From Lishizhenia sp965656535 (GTDB lineage: Bacteria > Bacteroidota > Bacteroidia > Flavobacteriales_D > Crocinitomicaceae), in contig CBFHKX010000003.1 of assembly GCA_965656535.1 (NCBI GenBank), positions 186,001 to 250,000 on the forward strand: DNA of 64,000 nucleotides. Direction: 5' to 3'. Numbering within the stretch: the stretch's first letter is position 1; each line of letters starts with the position of its first letter. Of the stretch, positions 25,922 through 34,754 are shown piece by piece. The notes under the pieces are model-generated. The model made no database searches and was not told the origin of the DNA. It saw only the letters and a list, made by a program, of their open reading frames with translations. Position numbers and translations under genes: made by a program.

Positions 25922-26536
25922 ATGCGCATCTTCTCTTCAAAAATAGCCACGGGTATTTGTATTCTAATCTGTATGCTTTTACCTCTATTGAAATATAATT
26001 ACACCGCGTCAAATAGCTTTACTGAGAGTTTATCTGTTGCTTCCGAAAAATTCAAAAATGACAAAGTTGGTTTGTTAGAAGATGTTTGGGATTGGGGCAA
26101 AAAGAAATTGTTCGATACAGAAGAAAAGATCATACCTAAAACGAGTTTTGAAAAAGTAACCCACTTTATTTATACAGGTTACAGTTTTGGAATAAGTAGT
26201 GTTGGCGCCTTAAAAGATACTTTATATAACGTAAAATTTAAACTTGTAGACACTAAGTTACTAATTGCCAGTATTGTTTTCTTTTTACTCTGCATTCAAT
26301 TTCTTTTTAACTTAAAAAAATCTTTAAGACAAAGATATTTTGGTGTTCTTTCTTTACTATGCCTGTTGTGTCTTGTTCTTATAATTGGAAGCTCAAATGA
26401 TACATCAAACACAATTGCTTTATTAAAAGGTTGCTTGCCTTTTTTGATTCTTCAATCTTATTTAATGCTTGCTGCTGCAAAATGTGCGAAACAAAATAAC
26501 CTATACTTCCCTATCATGAAGGTCGGCCGTAATTGA
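25922..26536 (+). CDS. hypothetical inner-membrane protein
   Basis: This 204-residue protein has four hydrophobic helices: one at the N-terminus (IATGICILICMLLPLL) and three clustered at about 115-190 (LIASIVFFLLCIQFLF, YFGVLSLLCLLCLVLIIG, LPFLILQSYLMLAAAKCA). Between them lies a soluble loop of about 75 residues containing VWDWGKKKLFD. No family is recognised. It probably shares a transcript with the DUF4846 gene. The last 36 bases overlap the convergent trmN6-like gene. Confidence 0.6.
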   Translation: MRIFSSKIATGICILICMLLPLLKYNYTASNSFTESLSVASEKFKNDKVGLLEDVWDWGKKKLFDTEEKIIPKTSFEKVTHFIYTGYSFGISSVGALKDTLYNVKFKLVDTKLLIASIVFFLLCIQFLFNLKKSLRQRYFGVLSLLCLLCLVLIIGSSNDTSNTIALLKGCLPFLILQSYLMLAAAKCAKQNNLYFPIMKVGRN

Positions 26537-27202
26537 TTTATAGGCTGCTGTATAATTTCCATTATTATCTCTAACAGTAAAATGCTCTTCAGTACACTTG
26601 CTTTTAGTGTTAGTAAAGCAGTAAATAATTCTTCTTAAGCGAGAAGGTTTACCGTATACTAGTATTTTCTTTTCCACAAAGAGCTTATTTCTTTCAGCCT
26701 CCATTAAATAGTCTGGTGAATGATCAGCAGGTAGAATACACCAAAACTTTCCATTTTTAGTTAGCAAATGACCGACTTTATTCATTAAAATAACAGCACT
26801 TAAACTAGGGTTGTGTTTCGCTAAACTGGTTCTATTATTTTGGCTTAACGTGGAGTTTTGAAAGTAAGGTGGATTGGAAATTATAAGGTTAAAGTTTTCT
26901 ATATGTGGAAATAAAGAAATATCGAGATGTTTTGCGTTTAATCGGGCCGACCAATTAGAGGTTGCAAAGTTCATTTTAGCAAGTTCATAATTAACTTGAT
27001 CTATTTCTACACCTGTTACTCTGCTGTTTACGGATTTCTGAGCAGCAATTAAAGCGAGAACACCTGTACCTGTTCCTATATCTAAAATTTTATTTGCGTC
27101 TGTATAGTTCACAAATGCACCCAAAAGAAAAGCATCTGTACCAATTTTCAGACCTGAATTTGTTTGATTAACCGAGAAGTGCTTGAATTTGAAAATAGAC
27201 AT
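26501..27202 (-). CDS. trmN6: tRNA1(Val) (adenine(37)-N6)-methyltransferase
   Basis: This 233-residue class I SAM-dependent methyltransferase has motif I ILDIGTGTGVLALIAA near 38 and motif IV ISNPPYF near 106, the latter indicating an N6-adenine-type enzyme. The N-terminal FKFKHFSVNQTNSGLKIGTDAFLLGAF (quoted in part: SGLKIGTDAFLLGAF) is characteristic of YfiC/TrmN6. It should methylate A37 of tRNA-Val. Its ATG overlaps the rimM stop (TAATG), making it the third gene of the rpsP-rimM operon; in many bacteria this position is held by trmD. Confidence 0.85.
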   Translation of the reverse strand: MSIFKFKHFSVNQTNSGLKIGTDAFLLGAFVNYTDANKILDIGTGTGVLALIAAQKSVNSRVTGVEIDQVNYELAKMNFATSNWSARLNAKHLDISLFPHIENFNLIISNPPYFQNSTLSQNNRTSLAKHNPSLSAVILMNKVGHLLTKNGKFWCILPADHSPDYLMEAERNKLFVEKKILVYGKPSRLRRIIYCFTNTKSKCTEEHFTVRDNNGNYTAAYKSITADLHDREV

Positions 27203-27732
27203 TAGTCGTTCAAATACATTTCAATTAACCCTTCTGGAGCTGTTACAGTGAGTTGTTTTTTATCTCTATCTACTTTTTGCACCAAATTATCTATAAAAGG
27301 AATGAGAACTTCTGTACCTTCTTTATCGATTTGTAAAAGCGGATTTACATTGTTGTCTATTACCTCTAACAAATTACCAACCGAACCGAAATTAGTATCA
27401 ATTACTTCCCAGCCAATTACTTCATGATCATAAAAACGTATTCCTGATAATGGTGGTAGAATACTTAACGGTAGATATAGATCTTTTCTGTGAATTACTT
27501 TTGCATCGTTTTCAGAATCTACTCCTTCAAACTTAACTTGTGCAAAACCTTTTTGTTTAAGCTTAATCGACTCAACAAAGAAAGGTGTTAGATTATCGTT
27601 AATATCAATATATACGGCATCTAGACTTTGATAGTCACCCGGATTTGTAACATCAAAAAAAAGCGAAACTTCACCTTTAAATCCGTGAAGTTTCGCTACA
27701 TATCCTAAATTAAAGCAATCTGCTTTATTCAT
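27202..27732 (-). CDS. rimM: 16S rRNA processing protein RimM
   Basis: This 176-residue protein has the N-terminal RimM barrel (NLGYVAKLHGFKGEVSLFFD) and a C-terminal PRC-barrel (LPPLSGIRFYDHEVIGWEVID in part, VLIPFIDNLVQKVDRDKKQL). It assists maturation of the 30S head region and binds S19. It lies 11 bases after rpsP and overlaps trmN6 by one base, a classical ribosome-maturation operon. Confidence 0.95.
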   Translation of the reverse strand: MNKADCFNLGYVAKLHGFKGEVSLFFDVTNPGDYQSLDAVYIDINDNLTPFFVESIKLKQKGFAQVKFEGVDSENDAKVIHRKDLYLPLSILPPLSGIRFYDHEVIGWEVIDTNFGSVGNLLEVIDNNVNPLLQIDKEGTEVLIPFIDNLVQKVDRDKKQLTVTAPEGLIEMYLND

Positions 27733-27743
27733 TCAACGATTTT

Positions 27744-28298
27744 TTATTCTTCTTCTGAAGAAGTTTCTTCTTGTGCTTCTGGAGCAGTTTCTGCAGTTTC
27801 CTCAGTAGCTTCTTCTGCTACAGGCTCTTCTACAACTTCTGGTGCATTTTTAGCAGCAATTTCTTTCGCTCTTGCTTCATTAACCGCTTTTTCAGCGTCT
27901 AATCTTGCTGTTTCTGCTTTTTGAGCAGCTTCAGAAATACCGTTTGTTTTTGCATCAATTTTGTTTTGCTTCTCTTTCATCCAAACATCAAACTTTTCGT
28001 TTGCTTGCTCTTCAGTTAAAGCACCTTTTGCTACACCTTTTACTAAGTGATTCTTGTAAAGAACACCTCTGTAAGATAATAAGGTTCTTGCAGTATCAGA
28101 CATTTCAGCTCCAACACCTACCCAGTGTAATGCTCTGTCAAACTTTAAGTCTACAGTTGCAGGGTTTGTATTTGGATTGTACGTTCCAATTTTTTCGATG
28201 AATTTACCATCTCTTTTAGCTCTTGCATCAGCAATTACTACGTGGTAGAAAGCTTTCCCTTTCTTACCGTGTCTTTGCAATCTAATTCTTGTTGCCAT
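27744..28298 (-). CDS. rpsP: 30S ribosomal protein S16 with long Ala/Glu-rich tail
   Basis: This 184-residue protein has S16 in its first 85 residues: RIRLQRHGKKGKAFYHVVIADARAKRDGKFIEKIGTYNP (quoted as RLQRHGKKGKAFYHVVIADA), then RALHWVGVGAEMSDTARTLL. The C-terminal half is a low-complexity, acidic Ala/Glu/Thr extension ending in ETSSEEE, which doubles the usual length of about 80-90. Such extensions occur in Bacteroidota S16. A TACTTTTG box lies about 50 bases upstream, leaving a short leader that contains a small hairpin (28314-28328). Confidence 0.95.
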   Translation of the reverse strand: MATRIRLQRHGKKGKAFYHVVIADARAKRDGKFIEKIGTYNPNTNPATVDLKFDRALHWVGVGAEMSDTARTLLSYRGVLYKNHLVKGVAKGALTEEQANEKFDVWMKEKQNKIDAKTNGISEAAQKAETARLDAEKAVNEARAKEIAAKNAPEVVEEPVAEEATEETAETAPEAQEETSSEEE

Positions 28299-28313
28299 AA
28301 TTGTTTATTGTTT

Positions 28314-28354
28314 GAGGTACGAAACCTCTATTAATAATTAAGTGCGCAAAAGTA
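28314..28354 (-). promoter_or_regulatory. rpsP promoter box and leader hairpin
   Basis: Perfect TACTTTTG on the minus strand at 28354-28347. The leader then holds GAGGT/ACCTC (28314-28328), a 5-base-pair hairpin that might be a ribosomal-protein autoregulatory site; that role is speculative. Confidence 0.4.
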
Positions 28355-28385
28355 ATTAACTTTTTTCAGTAATACTACACTAAAC

Positions 28386-28418
28386 AAAAAAAAGCAGGTA
28401 CAAATGCACCTGCTTTTT
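28386..28418 (-). terminator. terminator of the 29272 barrel gene
   Basis: AAAAAGCAGGT (28389-28399) pairs with ACCTGCTTTTT (28408-28418); on the minus strand a run of T follows. Confidence 0.85.
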
Positions 28419-28435
28419 AATTATTTGTGTGTATT

Positions 28436-29272
28436 CTAAAACTTAAAGGTAACGCCTACGTTAATAAAAGTACTGTTAAAGTTTCTTTTAAACGCTAATG
28501 CTTCACTTGGTTTTGTGTCGTCATAATTTGCACCACCCTGCTGGTTGGTGTTTCCATTTAATTCATCAACATAAACGGTTTCTTTATCTCCTGTAGAAAG
28601 ATTATCCAGTTGGTTTGTACCATTTTGTTCGAATTTGGTAATTTCAGTTTCGTTCGACTTTATTCTTAAGAACGCACCGCTTACTTCACCAAACAAGCTT
28701 AATTTATCTGATAAAGCCAAGTTAACACCAATAGCACCTGTATATCCTAAACTCAAAGCACCAATTGTTTCAGTTTCTATTGAGATATCTGGATTTAGTG
28801 CTGTACCATTTCCAGTTCTTTCTCTTCTACCAACTGTTGTTCCTGTAACCGGAAGTAAAAGTCCTACCTTAGAATATAAACTTATACCGTCTCCTCCACT
28901 TCTAACTACTAAAGAAGGATTAACTCTAAATTGTGATGTTTGTCCACTAAATTCGTCAGTATAGAATCCTTCTAATTCATCTGAAGACGTTGTTACTTCC
29001 GAACCCATAAAATAAGATAAACCTATTTCCGCACCAAAATGCTCAGATAACATGTAACCCGGTGTTAAATTTATACCTATACCATTTCCTAGTGTTCCGT
29101 AAATATTTTTCTCAGTAACTTCTAGTGTAGATGGGTTTGTAACCGTTTCAATCCCTAAGTCTTCAGACGGAAAACCAATACCATATCCTACGCTGAAAGA
29201 TGCATATCCACCTTGTCCATAAGCTGTAGCTCCAAGTAAAAGAGAAGCAACAGCGATAACTGTTTTTTTCAT
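28436..29272 (-). CDS. outer-membrane beta-barrel protein
   Basis: The protein has 278 residues from ATG 29272; an ATG two codons upstream is possible but gives a less typical signal. The signal peptide is MKKTVIAVASLLLGATAYGQ, followed by GGYASFSVGYGIGFP and alternating amphipathic strands ending in FNSTFINVGVTFKF. This is the small OmpA-N/OmpW-like barrel pattern. Long acidic loops suggest surface exposure. It is followed by a strong terminator and preceded by a 20-base perfect palindrome in the divergent promoter region. Role unknown. Confidence 0.75.
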   Translation of the reverse strand: MKKTVIAVASLLLGATAYGQGGYASFSVGYGIGFPSEDLGIETVTNPSTLEVTEKNIYGTLGNGIGINLTPGYMLSEHFGAEIGLSYFMGSEVTTSSDELEGFYTDEFSGQTSQFRVNPSLVVRSGGDGISLYSKVGLLLPVTGTTVGRRERTGNGTALNPDISIETETIGALSLGYTGAIGVNLALSDKLSLFGEVSGAFLRIKSNETEITKFEQNGTNQLDNLSTGDKETVYVDELNGNTNQQGGANYDDTKPSEALAFKRNFNSTFINVGVTFKF

Positions 29273-29288
29273 AATCATTCGTTTTTAG

Positions 29289-29308
29289 TTTTGTTAAATT
29301 TAACAAAA
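29289..29308. promoter_or_regulatory. 20-base perfect palindrome, operator candidate
   Basis: Half-site TTTTGTTAAA is followed directly by its exact inverse. It lies in the 49 bases between the divergent start codons of the outer-membrane barrel and HD-hydrolase genes, where both promoters must be. Confidence 0.6.
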
Positions 29309-29321
29309 TTTTTGAATTACT

Positions 29322-29987
29322 ATGCAGACAGAATTAAAATATATAAAACAGATAAAGCAGATTGAGCAAAGACTAATGAAGCTTTTTAAAAACGAATCAA
29401 CCGGTCATGATTGGTTTCATACTTCTCGTGTTTCTAAACTTTCTATGCATATAGCTAAAAATTATAATGTTAATTTAGATGTTGTTTGTCTTGGTGCATT
29501 GTTGCATGATGTATCGGATCATAAGTTTAATGGAGGTGATTTAGAAAAAGGTGGTCAAATTGCCAAAAAATGGATGGATGAATTAAACATAGATGCTGTT
29601 GTACAATTAAATGTATTACACATTGTTAATAACATATCCTACAAAGGTGCGCAAGTAGAAAATAAAATATCTTCATTAGAAGGGAAAATTGTACAAGATG
29701 CAGATAGATTAGAAGCCATTGGTGCAATTGGAATTGCAAGAACTTTTGCTTTTGGTGGTTTTGTTGGTCAGCCTATTTATGACCCAGAAGTTAAACCTAC
29801 TATACATCAAAATTTTGAAGCTTACAGCAAAGAAAGAACACATACAATTAATCATTTTTACGAGAAATTACTGCTCTTGAAAGACAAAATGCATACTAGT
29901 AAAGGAAAAGAAATAGCAGAAGAAAGGCACCAACTTATGGAAAACTTTTTAAAAGAATTTTATAAAGAATGGGAAGTAAATTTATAA
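29322..29987 (+). CDS. HD-domain phosphohydrolase
   Basis: This 221-residue protein has the HD-superfamily metal ligands: HDWFHTSRV near 29 (His33), the HD pair in LLHDVSDHKF (His62, Asp63) and a downstream Asp in QDADRLEAIGAIG near 126. This pattern matches the YedJ/YpgQ-type subgroup of HD hydrolases, which act on nucleotides. It is the first gene of an apparent operon with a ROK sugar kinase (9-base gap) and a GH92 mannosidase. The substrate is not predictable. Confidence 0.88.
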   Translation: MQTELKYIKQIKQIEQRLMKLFKNESTGHDWFHTSRVSKLSMHIAKNYNVNLDVVCLGALLHDVSDHKFNGGDLEKGGQIAKKWMDELNIDAVVQLNVLHIVNNISYKGAQVENKISSLEGKIVQDADRLEAIGAIGIARTFAFGGFVGQPIYDPEVKPTIHQNFEAYSKERTHTINHFYEKLLLLKDKMHTSKGKEIAEERHQLMENFLKEFYKEWEVNL

Positions 29988-29996
29988 TATTGAGGG

Positions 29997-30926
29997 ATGC
30001 AAGAACAACTTGTTTTAGGAATTGATATTGGAGGAACAAATATTGCATTTAGTTTGGTAAATAAGAATGGAGAATTATTAGCTGAACATTGTATCAAAAC
30101 TACCTCAATAAAAAATCCAAAAGAACTACCTGAAATTGTTAAAAATCAGATAAATAGTTCTGAAATAATGGCTATTGGAATTGGTGCGCCTAGTTCTAAT
30201 TATTTTACTGGAGTAATAGAAAATGCACCTAATTTGAATTGGGGAGAAAATATTCCGTTGGTTCAATATTTCGAAGATGTTTTTAAAGTGAAAACTGTAT
30301 TAACTAATGATGCAAACGCTGCAGCTATTGGAGAACAAGCATTTGGAGTAGCGAAAGGTATGACAGATTTTGCGGTGATTACATTAGGAACAGGACTTGG
30401 AGCGGGCGTTGTAATTAATAATTCACTCGTTTATGGTAAATATGGTACTGCGGGAGAATATGGACATGTAATTATAGAAGAAAACGGCAGAAACTGTGGT
30501 TGCGGAAGAAATGGCTGTCTAGAAACCTATTGCTCTACTACCGGCTTTTTAAGATCTGTAAAAGAATTAGAGCATAAAGATAAAAGCAGTTCTTTGATTA
30601 ACTCAGACAAACACTACGCAGCAGAAGAAATCTTCGAATTTGCAATTAATGGAGATGTATTTTGTAGCTATGTTGTAGATTATACAGCCAAAAAACTAGG
30701 TCTAGCACTCGCAAATTTTGCTGCTTTTTCTAATCCAGAAGCTTTCATTCTTTTTGGAGGAATAGCACAAAACGGAGAATTCTTTAGAGAAAAAGTAGAA
30801 GCTCGTATGAATAAAAACCTATTGAATTTATATCAAGGGAAAATAAAGGTACTTACCTCTTCCCTACACAATAAAAATGCTGCAATTTTAGGAAGCGCAG
30901 CGTTAGCATTTAAAGAAATAGCATGA
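29997..30926 (+). CDS. ROK-family sugar kinase (glucokinase-like)
   Basis: This 309-residue protein has the phosphate-1 motif LGIDIGGTNIAFSL at 7-20, LTNDANAAAIGE with the catalytic Asp near 101, LGTGLGAGVVIN, and the ROK zinc motif EYGHVIIEENGRNCGCGRNG followed by CLE. Family members phosphorylate glucose, mannose, fructose or N-acetylmannosamine in the cytoplasm. The stop codon overlaps the start of a GH92 alpha-mannosidase (ATGA), which suggests that mannose released by that enzyme may be the physiological substrate; this is inference. Confidence 0.9.
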   Translation: MQEQLVLGIDIGGTNIAFSLVNKNGELLAEHCIKTTSIKNPKELPEIVKNQINSSEIMAIGIGAPSSNYFTGVIENAPNLNWGENIPLVQYFEDVFKVKTVLTNDANAAAIGEQAFGVAKGMTDFAVITLGTGLGAGVVINNSLVYGKYGTAGEYGHVIIEENGRNCGCGRNGCLETYCSTTGFLRSVKELEHKDKSSSLINSDKHYAAEEIFEFAINGDVFCSYVVDYTAKKLGLALANFAAFSNPEAFILFGGIAQNGEFFREKVEARMNKNLLNLYQGKIKVLTSSLHNKNAAILGSAALAFKEIA

Positions 30927-33808
30927 AAAAATTCTTAATCCTTTCAATACTTTTAATCAGTTCTGTTGGTTTTGGTCAACTAGTAGACTCACATTATAAA
31001 GATTATACAAAATTAGTAAATCCGTTTATTGGAACTGGTGGACACGGACATACATATCCCGGAAGCGCTTTTCCATTCGGGTTTATGCAGCTGAGTCCAG
31101 ACAGCAGAAAAGAAGGTTGGGATGGTTGTGGTGGATATCATGATTCTGATTCTACCCTTTATGGTTTTAGTCACACTCATTTAAGCGGAACAGGCGTGCC
31201 CGACTATGCAGATTTATTGTTTTTACCATTTGTTGGTGAAACTGTAACAGAAAAAGTAGCGTTTGATAAAACTAAAACAAAAGCCTATGCAGGGTTCTTT
31301 AAGACTAATTTATCGAAAGATAATATTAATGTAGAACTATCTACAACAGCCCATTGCGGATATCACAACTATATTTTTGATACTGAGAAAGAAGGGAAAA
31401 GACAACTAAAAATTGATTTAAAATACCGAGACAAGCTAAAAGACGTAGCTTTTGAAAAAGTAGATGATTACACGATACAAGGAAAACGAATTTCTAAAGC
31501 CTGGGCAGAAGAACAACACTTCTATTTTTACCTTAAAACCAAGCAAAAAATTGTTTCTATTGATTTTTATAATGATTTATATCACATAAATTTCGGTAAC
31601 GAAATTGACAGCTTAGAAATTAAAGTTGGTATTTCTTCGGTGGACATTAATGGCGCAATCAAAAATTTAAATCAAGAAATAAACCATTGGAATATCTTAA
31701 AAACAAAAGCTAAGAATCAAACCGCTTGGAACAAAGAACTTTCTAAAATACAAGTAGAAAATTGGGATAAAGCACACGATACTATTTTTTATACAGCCCT
31801 GTATCACTCCTATTTAAACCCAAATATTTTTTCTGATGTAGACGGAAGATACAGAGGAATGGATAATAAAATTTATACAGATAAAAATCATACACAGTAC
31901 ACCGTTTTTTCTTTGTGGGACACTTTTAGAGCTACACATCCACTTTTCACGTTAACACAGCGAGATAAAACGGTAGATTTTATAAAGACTTTCTTAAACC
32001 AATACAAACAAGGTGGAAAATTACCAATTTGGGAACTTGCTGGTAATTATACAGGATGTATGATTGGCTACCACGCTATCCCCGTTATTGTAGATGCTTA
32101 TAATAAAGGAATAAGAAATTTTGATACTGAGTTAGCGCTTGAAGCAATGGTTGCAATTGCAAAGGCAGACGAGTTAGGGAAGCACACTTACGCTAAAAAT
32201 GGCGTTTTAGAACAAGGTGATGAGCCAGAGTCTGTTTCTAAACAATTAGAGTATGCGTATGACGATTGGTGTATTGCCGTTTTTGCAGATAGCTTGGGAG
32301 AGTCAGAAATTGCAAATGAATTTTATTATAGAGCGTTGACTTATAGAAATAGTTTTAACGCTCAAAACCAATTTATGCAACCTAGAATTAATGGTGGTTT
32401 TGCTAGTAATTTTAAACCAAAAGAAGTTACGTTTAGCTTTACAGAAGCAAATTCTTTTCAATATTCTTTGTTTGCTCCGCAAGATATTGCTGGCTTAACA
32501 AAATTGTTAGGTGGTAGAAAAGGACTAGAAAATTGGCTAGATAAACTGTTTACAACAAGCTCAGATTTAGAAGGTAGACACCAATCTGATATTACAGGAC
32601 TAATTGGTCAGTACGCCCATGGAAATGAACCTTCGCATCACATGGCGTATTTATATAATTATACAGACGCACCACATAAAGCTAATTATTATGTCAATAA
32701 AATATTAACCGAGCAATATTGGAATGCTCCAGATGGTTTATCTGGAAACGAAGATTGCGGACAAATGAGTTCTTGGTACGTTTTATCTGCCTTGGGTATG
32801 TATTCTGTAACACCGGGTAAAAGTTATTTCGACCTCTCTGCTCCTATTTTTAAATCTGCGGATCTCTCTTTAGAAAATGGTAATCATTTTGTGGTTGAAA
32901 CAAAAAACAGATCAAAACAAAATATTTACGTTCAAGAAATTCTGCTGAATGGTAGCACGTTTAATCAATTATTTATAGAAACAGAAACCATATTAAAAGG
33001 TGGGAATTTAACCTTTGTTTTTGGATCAGAACCTAGTAATAGTTTAGTCGCATACAAAAAAGCTAATTCACAAATTAACGATGAGCAATTTGTTTCTATA
33101 CCTACATTTTCTGTAGATAAGAGAAGTTTTACAAAGCCGTTTGAAGTTACTTTATCCAATACAAATAAAGATACTATTGTTTATTTCTTTAATAATGAAG
33201 GTGGACAATCCATACAAAAAGTGTTTAATTCTGAAGAACCAATAGTTGTGAGCGAAACATGCCAAATCTCGGCTTTTGCTCATAAAAATGGTTTAAAAAG
33301 TAAAACGGTAACGGCTAGTTACGCTAAAATAGATAACAGTTATTCTGTAGAAATTATTGGTAATTATGATAATCAATATAATGGCGGTGGACCAAGAGCT
33401 GTAATTGATGGAGTTGAAGGAAAAAACAACTACAAAACAGGAGAGTTTCAAGGGTTTCAAGGTCAGGATGTAACATTTATTATAGATCTAAAAAAGAAGA
33501 AAAAAATTAAAAGTGTAGAAGTAGGAATTTTGCGTGATATTAACTCCTGGATTTTCTTTCCGAAAACGGTAGAAGTCCGTTTCTACAAGAAGAATTTAGA
33601 AAAATTTAGAATACGAGAAGCACGGAGTGTTATAGATAACGCTGAAGAAGATTATCACAACCCTAAAAAAAGGAATATGAAATTTAGTTTCGGCAAAAAA
33701 GCAAGATACATTAAAGTGACCTTAAAAAATTATGGTGAATGTCCAGATTGGCACTTGGGCGCAGGCGGAGATACTTGGATTTTTGTGGATGAGATTGAGA
33801 TTAAATGA
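30923..33808 (+). CDS. GH92 family alpha-mannosidase with C-terminal carbohydrate-binding-like domains
   Basis: This 961-residue secreted enzyme has the signal MKKFLILSILLISSVGFGQ. The GH92 N-terminal beta-sandwich and catalytic (alpha/alpha)6 domains show VNPFIGTGGHGHTYPGSAFP, FSHTHLSGTG, SLWDTFRATHPL, HGNEPSHH and SGNEDCGQMSSWYV, which include the family's acid/base and calcium-binding residues. After about 730 come a chitobiase/hexosaminidase-C-like sandwich (FEVTLSNTNKDTIVYFFN) and a discoidin (F5/8 type C)-like module at about 820-960. GH92 enzymes are calcium-dependent exo-mannosidases, mostly alpha-1,2, acting on N-glycans or yeast mannan. It has no lipobox or T9SS domain, so it is probably periplasmic. 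Confidence 0.92.
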   Translation: MKKFLILSILLISSVGFGQLVDSHYKDYTKLVNPFIGTGGHGHTYPGSAFPFGFMQLSPDSRKEGWDGCGGYHDSDSTLYGFSHTHLSGTGVPDYADLLFLPFVGETVTEKVAFDKTKTKAYAGFFKTNLSKDNINVELSTTAHCGYHNYIFDTEKEGKRQLKIDLKYRDKLKDVAFEKVDDYTIQGKRISKAWAEEQHFYFYLKTKQKIVSIDFYNDLYHINFGNEIDSLEIKVGISSVDINGAIKNLNQEINHWNILKTKAKNQTAWNKELSKIQVENWDKAHDTIFYTALYHSYLNPNIFSDVDGRYRGMDNKIYTDKNHTQYTVFSLWDTFRATHPLFTLTQRDKTVDFIKTFLNQYKQGGKLPIWELAGNYTGCMIGYHAIPVIVDAYNKGIRNFDTELALEAMVAIAKADELGKHTYAKNGVLEQGDEPESVSKQLEYAYDDWCIAVFADSLGESEIANEFYYRALTYRNSFNAQNQFMQPRINGGFASNFKPKEVTFSFTEANSFQYSLFAPQDIAGLTKLLGGRKGLENWLDKLFTTSSDLEGRHQSDITGLIGQYAHGNEPSHHMAYLYNYTDAPHKANYYVNKILTEQYWNAPDGLSGNEDCGQMSSWYVLSALGMYSVTPGKSYFDLSAPIFKSADLSLENGNHFVVETKNRSKQNIYVQEILLNGSTFNQLFIETETILKGGNLTFVFGSEPSNSLVAYKKANSQINDEQFVSIPTFSVDKRSFTKPFEVTLSNTNKDTIVYFFNNEGGQSIQKVFNSEEPIVVSETCQISAFAHKNGLKSKTVTASYAKIDNSYSVEIIGNYDNQYNGGGPRAVIDGVEGKNNYKTGEFQGFQGQDVTFIIDLKKKKKIKSVEVGILRDINSWIFFPKTVEVRFYKKNLEKFRIREARSVIDNAEEDYHNPKKRNMKFSFGKKARYIKVTLKNYGECPDWHLGAGGDTWIFVDEIEIK

Positions 33809-34342
33809 TTAATCACCTTCAATCCAACTCGTAATAGATTCATCCAAAGGTTTAACAGATGGCGAAATTGTTTTCTCTAGCTCACCTTTCTCGTTAATTA
33901 AGAATTTTTGAAAATTCCATTTAATTTCTTCTGTCTTGCCAGTTTCTTTGTTCGTTGTTAAGTATTTAAACAAGTCTGTTTTATTTTCGCCTTTCACCAC
34001 AACTTTCGCCATCATCGGGAAAGTTACTCCGTAGTTTAATTGGCAAAACTCAGCAATTTCTTCGTTACTGCCAGGTTCTTGTTTCATAAAGTCATTCGCC
34101 GGAAAACCTATTATTACAAAATTATCTTCTTTGTACTTCTTGTATAAAGTTTGTAAATCCTCATATTGTGGTGTTAGTCCGCACTTAGAAGCCGTATTCA
34201 CAATCATCACTTTCTTTCCTTTTAAAGATGCTAAATCGAAGCTTTCGTCATTAATATCTGTTACTTTAAAATCATAGATTGTAGTTTGTGCAGAAGAAAT
34301 TCCTCCGATAAAAATGACAATAAATAGTATAAACGATTTCAT
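33809..34342 (-). CDS. exported glutathione peroxidase (thioredoxin-dependent type)
   Basis: This 177-residue protein has a signal peptide (MKSFILFIVIFIGGISSAQ). The peroxidase core has VNTASKCGLTPQYEDL with the peroxidatic Cys54, FPANDFMKQEPGSNEEI supplying the conserved Gln, and WNFQKFLI supplying the Trp-Asn pair. The common resolving cysteine of the FPCNQF segment is replaced by alanine here. Bacterial members usually use thioredoxin rather than glutathione. Export suggests envelope peroxide detoxification. Its stop codon abuts the convergent GH92 stop with no base between. Confidence 0.9.
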   Translation of the reverse strand: MKSFILFIVIFIGGISSAQTTIYDFKVTDINDESFDLASLKGKKVMIVNTASKCGLTPQYEDLQTLYKKYKEDNFVIIGFPANDFMKQEPGSNEEIAEFCQLNYGVTFPMMAKVVVKGENKTDLFKYLTTNKETGKTEEIKWNFQKFLINEKGELEKTISPSVKPLDESITSWIEGD

Positions 34343-34492
34343 AAGTTTTCTTGTTTAAATATAGAATAGAAACAGTTACAAACTTAATATGTTCGACTGT
34401 TTTTGGCTTAAAAGTCACACTTAGGTTTATTTTTTGAATTTAAGCCTTAAGAAATGTGAATGGATATCGATTTTTATAAGAACCAGAAACCA

Positions 34493-34622
34493 GCTATTCA
34501 CTATAGTTCATTACTTTTCAAATAAAGCTTGCTAGCATTTTTGTCGGCTTCTATTGTCGCAGCCTAAAACACAAGCAACCCTAAATTAAAAAGCAACAAA
34601 GCTGCCGTTTCTATCAGGGGTA
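34493..34622 (-). repeat. repeat element, copy A
   Basis: On the minus strand this 130-base element starts with a 34-base block beginning TACCCCTGATAGAAACGGC that is identical in copy B (59336-59466) and ends with GTAATGAACTATAGTG, also shared. The middle is diverged but of equal length. Stems CTTT...AAAG and CTAT...ATAG are possible in both, so a structured RNA or mobile repeat is likely. Confidence 0.75.
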
Positions 34623-34700
34623 AAAATCTTTTCTACAAAACTAATTACCTCACTTCCACAATGCTTCTTTTTAGAGTAGGAAAATTTAAAAATCACAGAT

Positions 34701-34733
34701 AAAAAAAAGTCCCACAGAAAACTGCAAGACTTT
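34701..34733 (-). terminator. terminator of ychF
   Basis: AAAGTCCCACAG (34706-34717) pairs with CTGCAAGACTTT (34722-34733) around AAAA, with some G-T pairs, and a T-run follows on the minus strand. Confidence 0.8.
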
Positions 34734-34754
34734 AACAAATTTTATTTAGGATGT

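Larger units (their letters stand above)
34343..34754. other. 412-base non-coding interval
   Basis: No credible coding frame. It contains repeat copy A (34493-34622) and the ychF terminator (34701-34733); nothing else was recognised. Confidence 0.7.
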
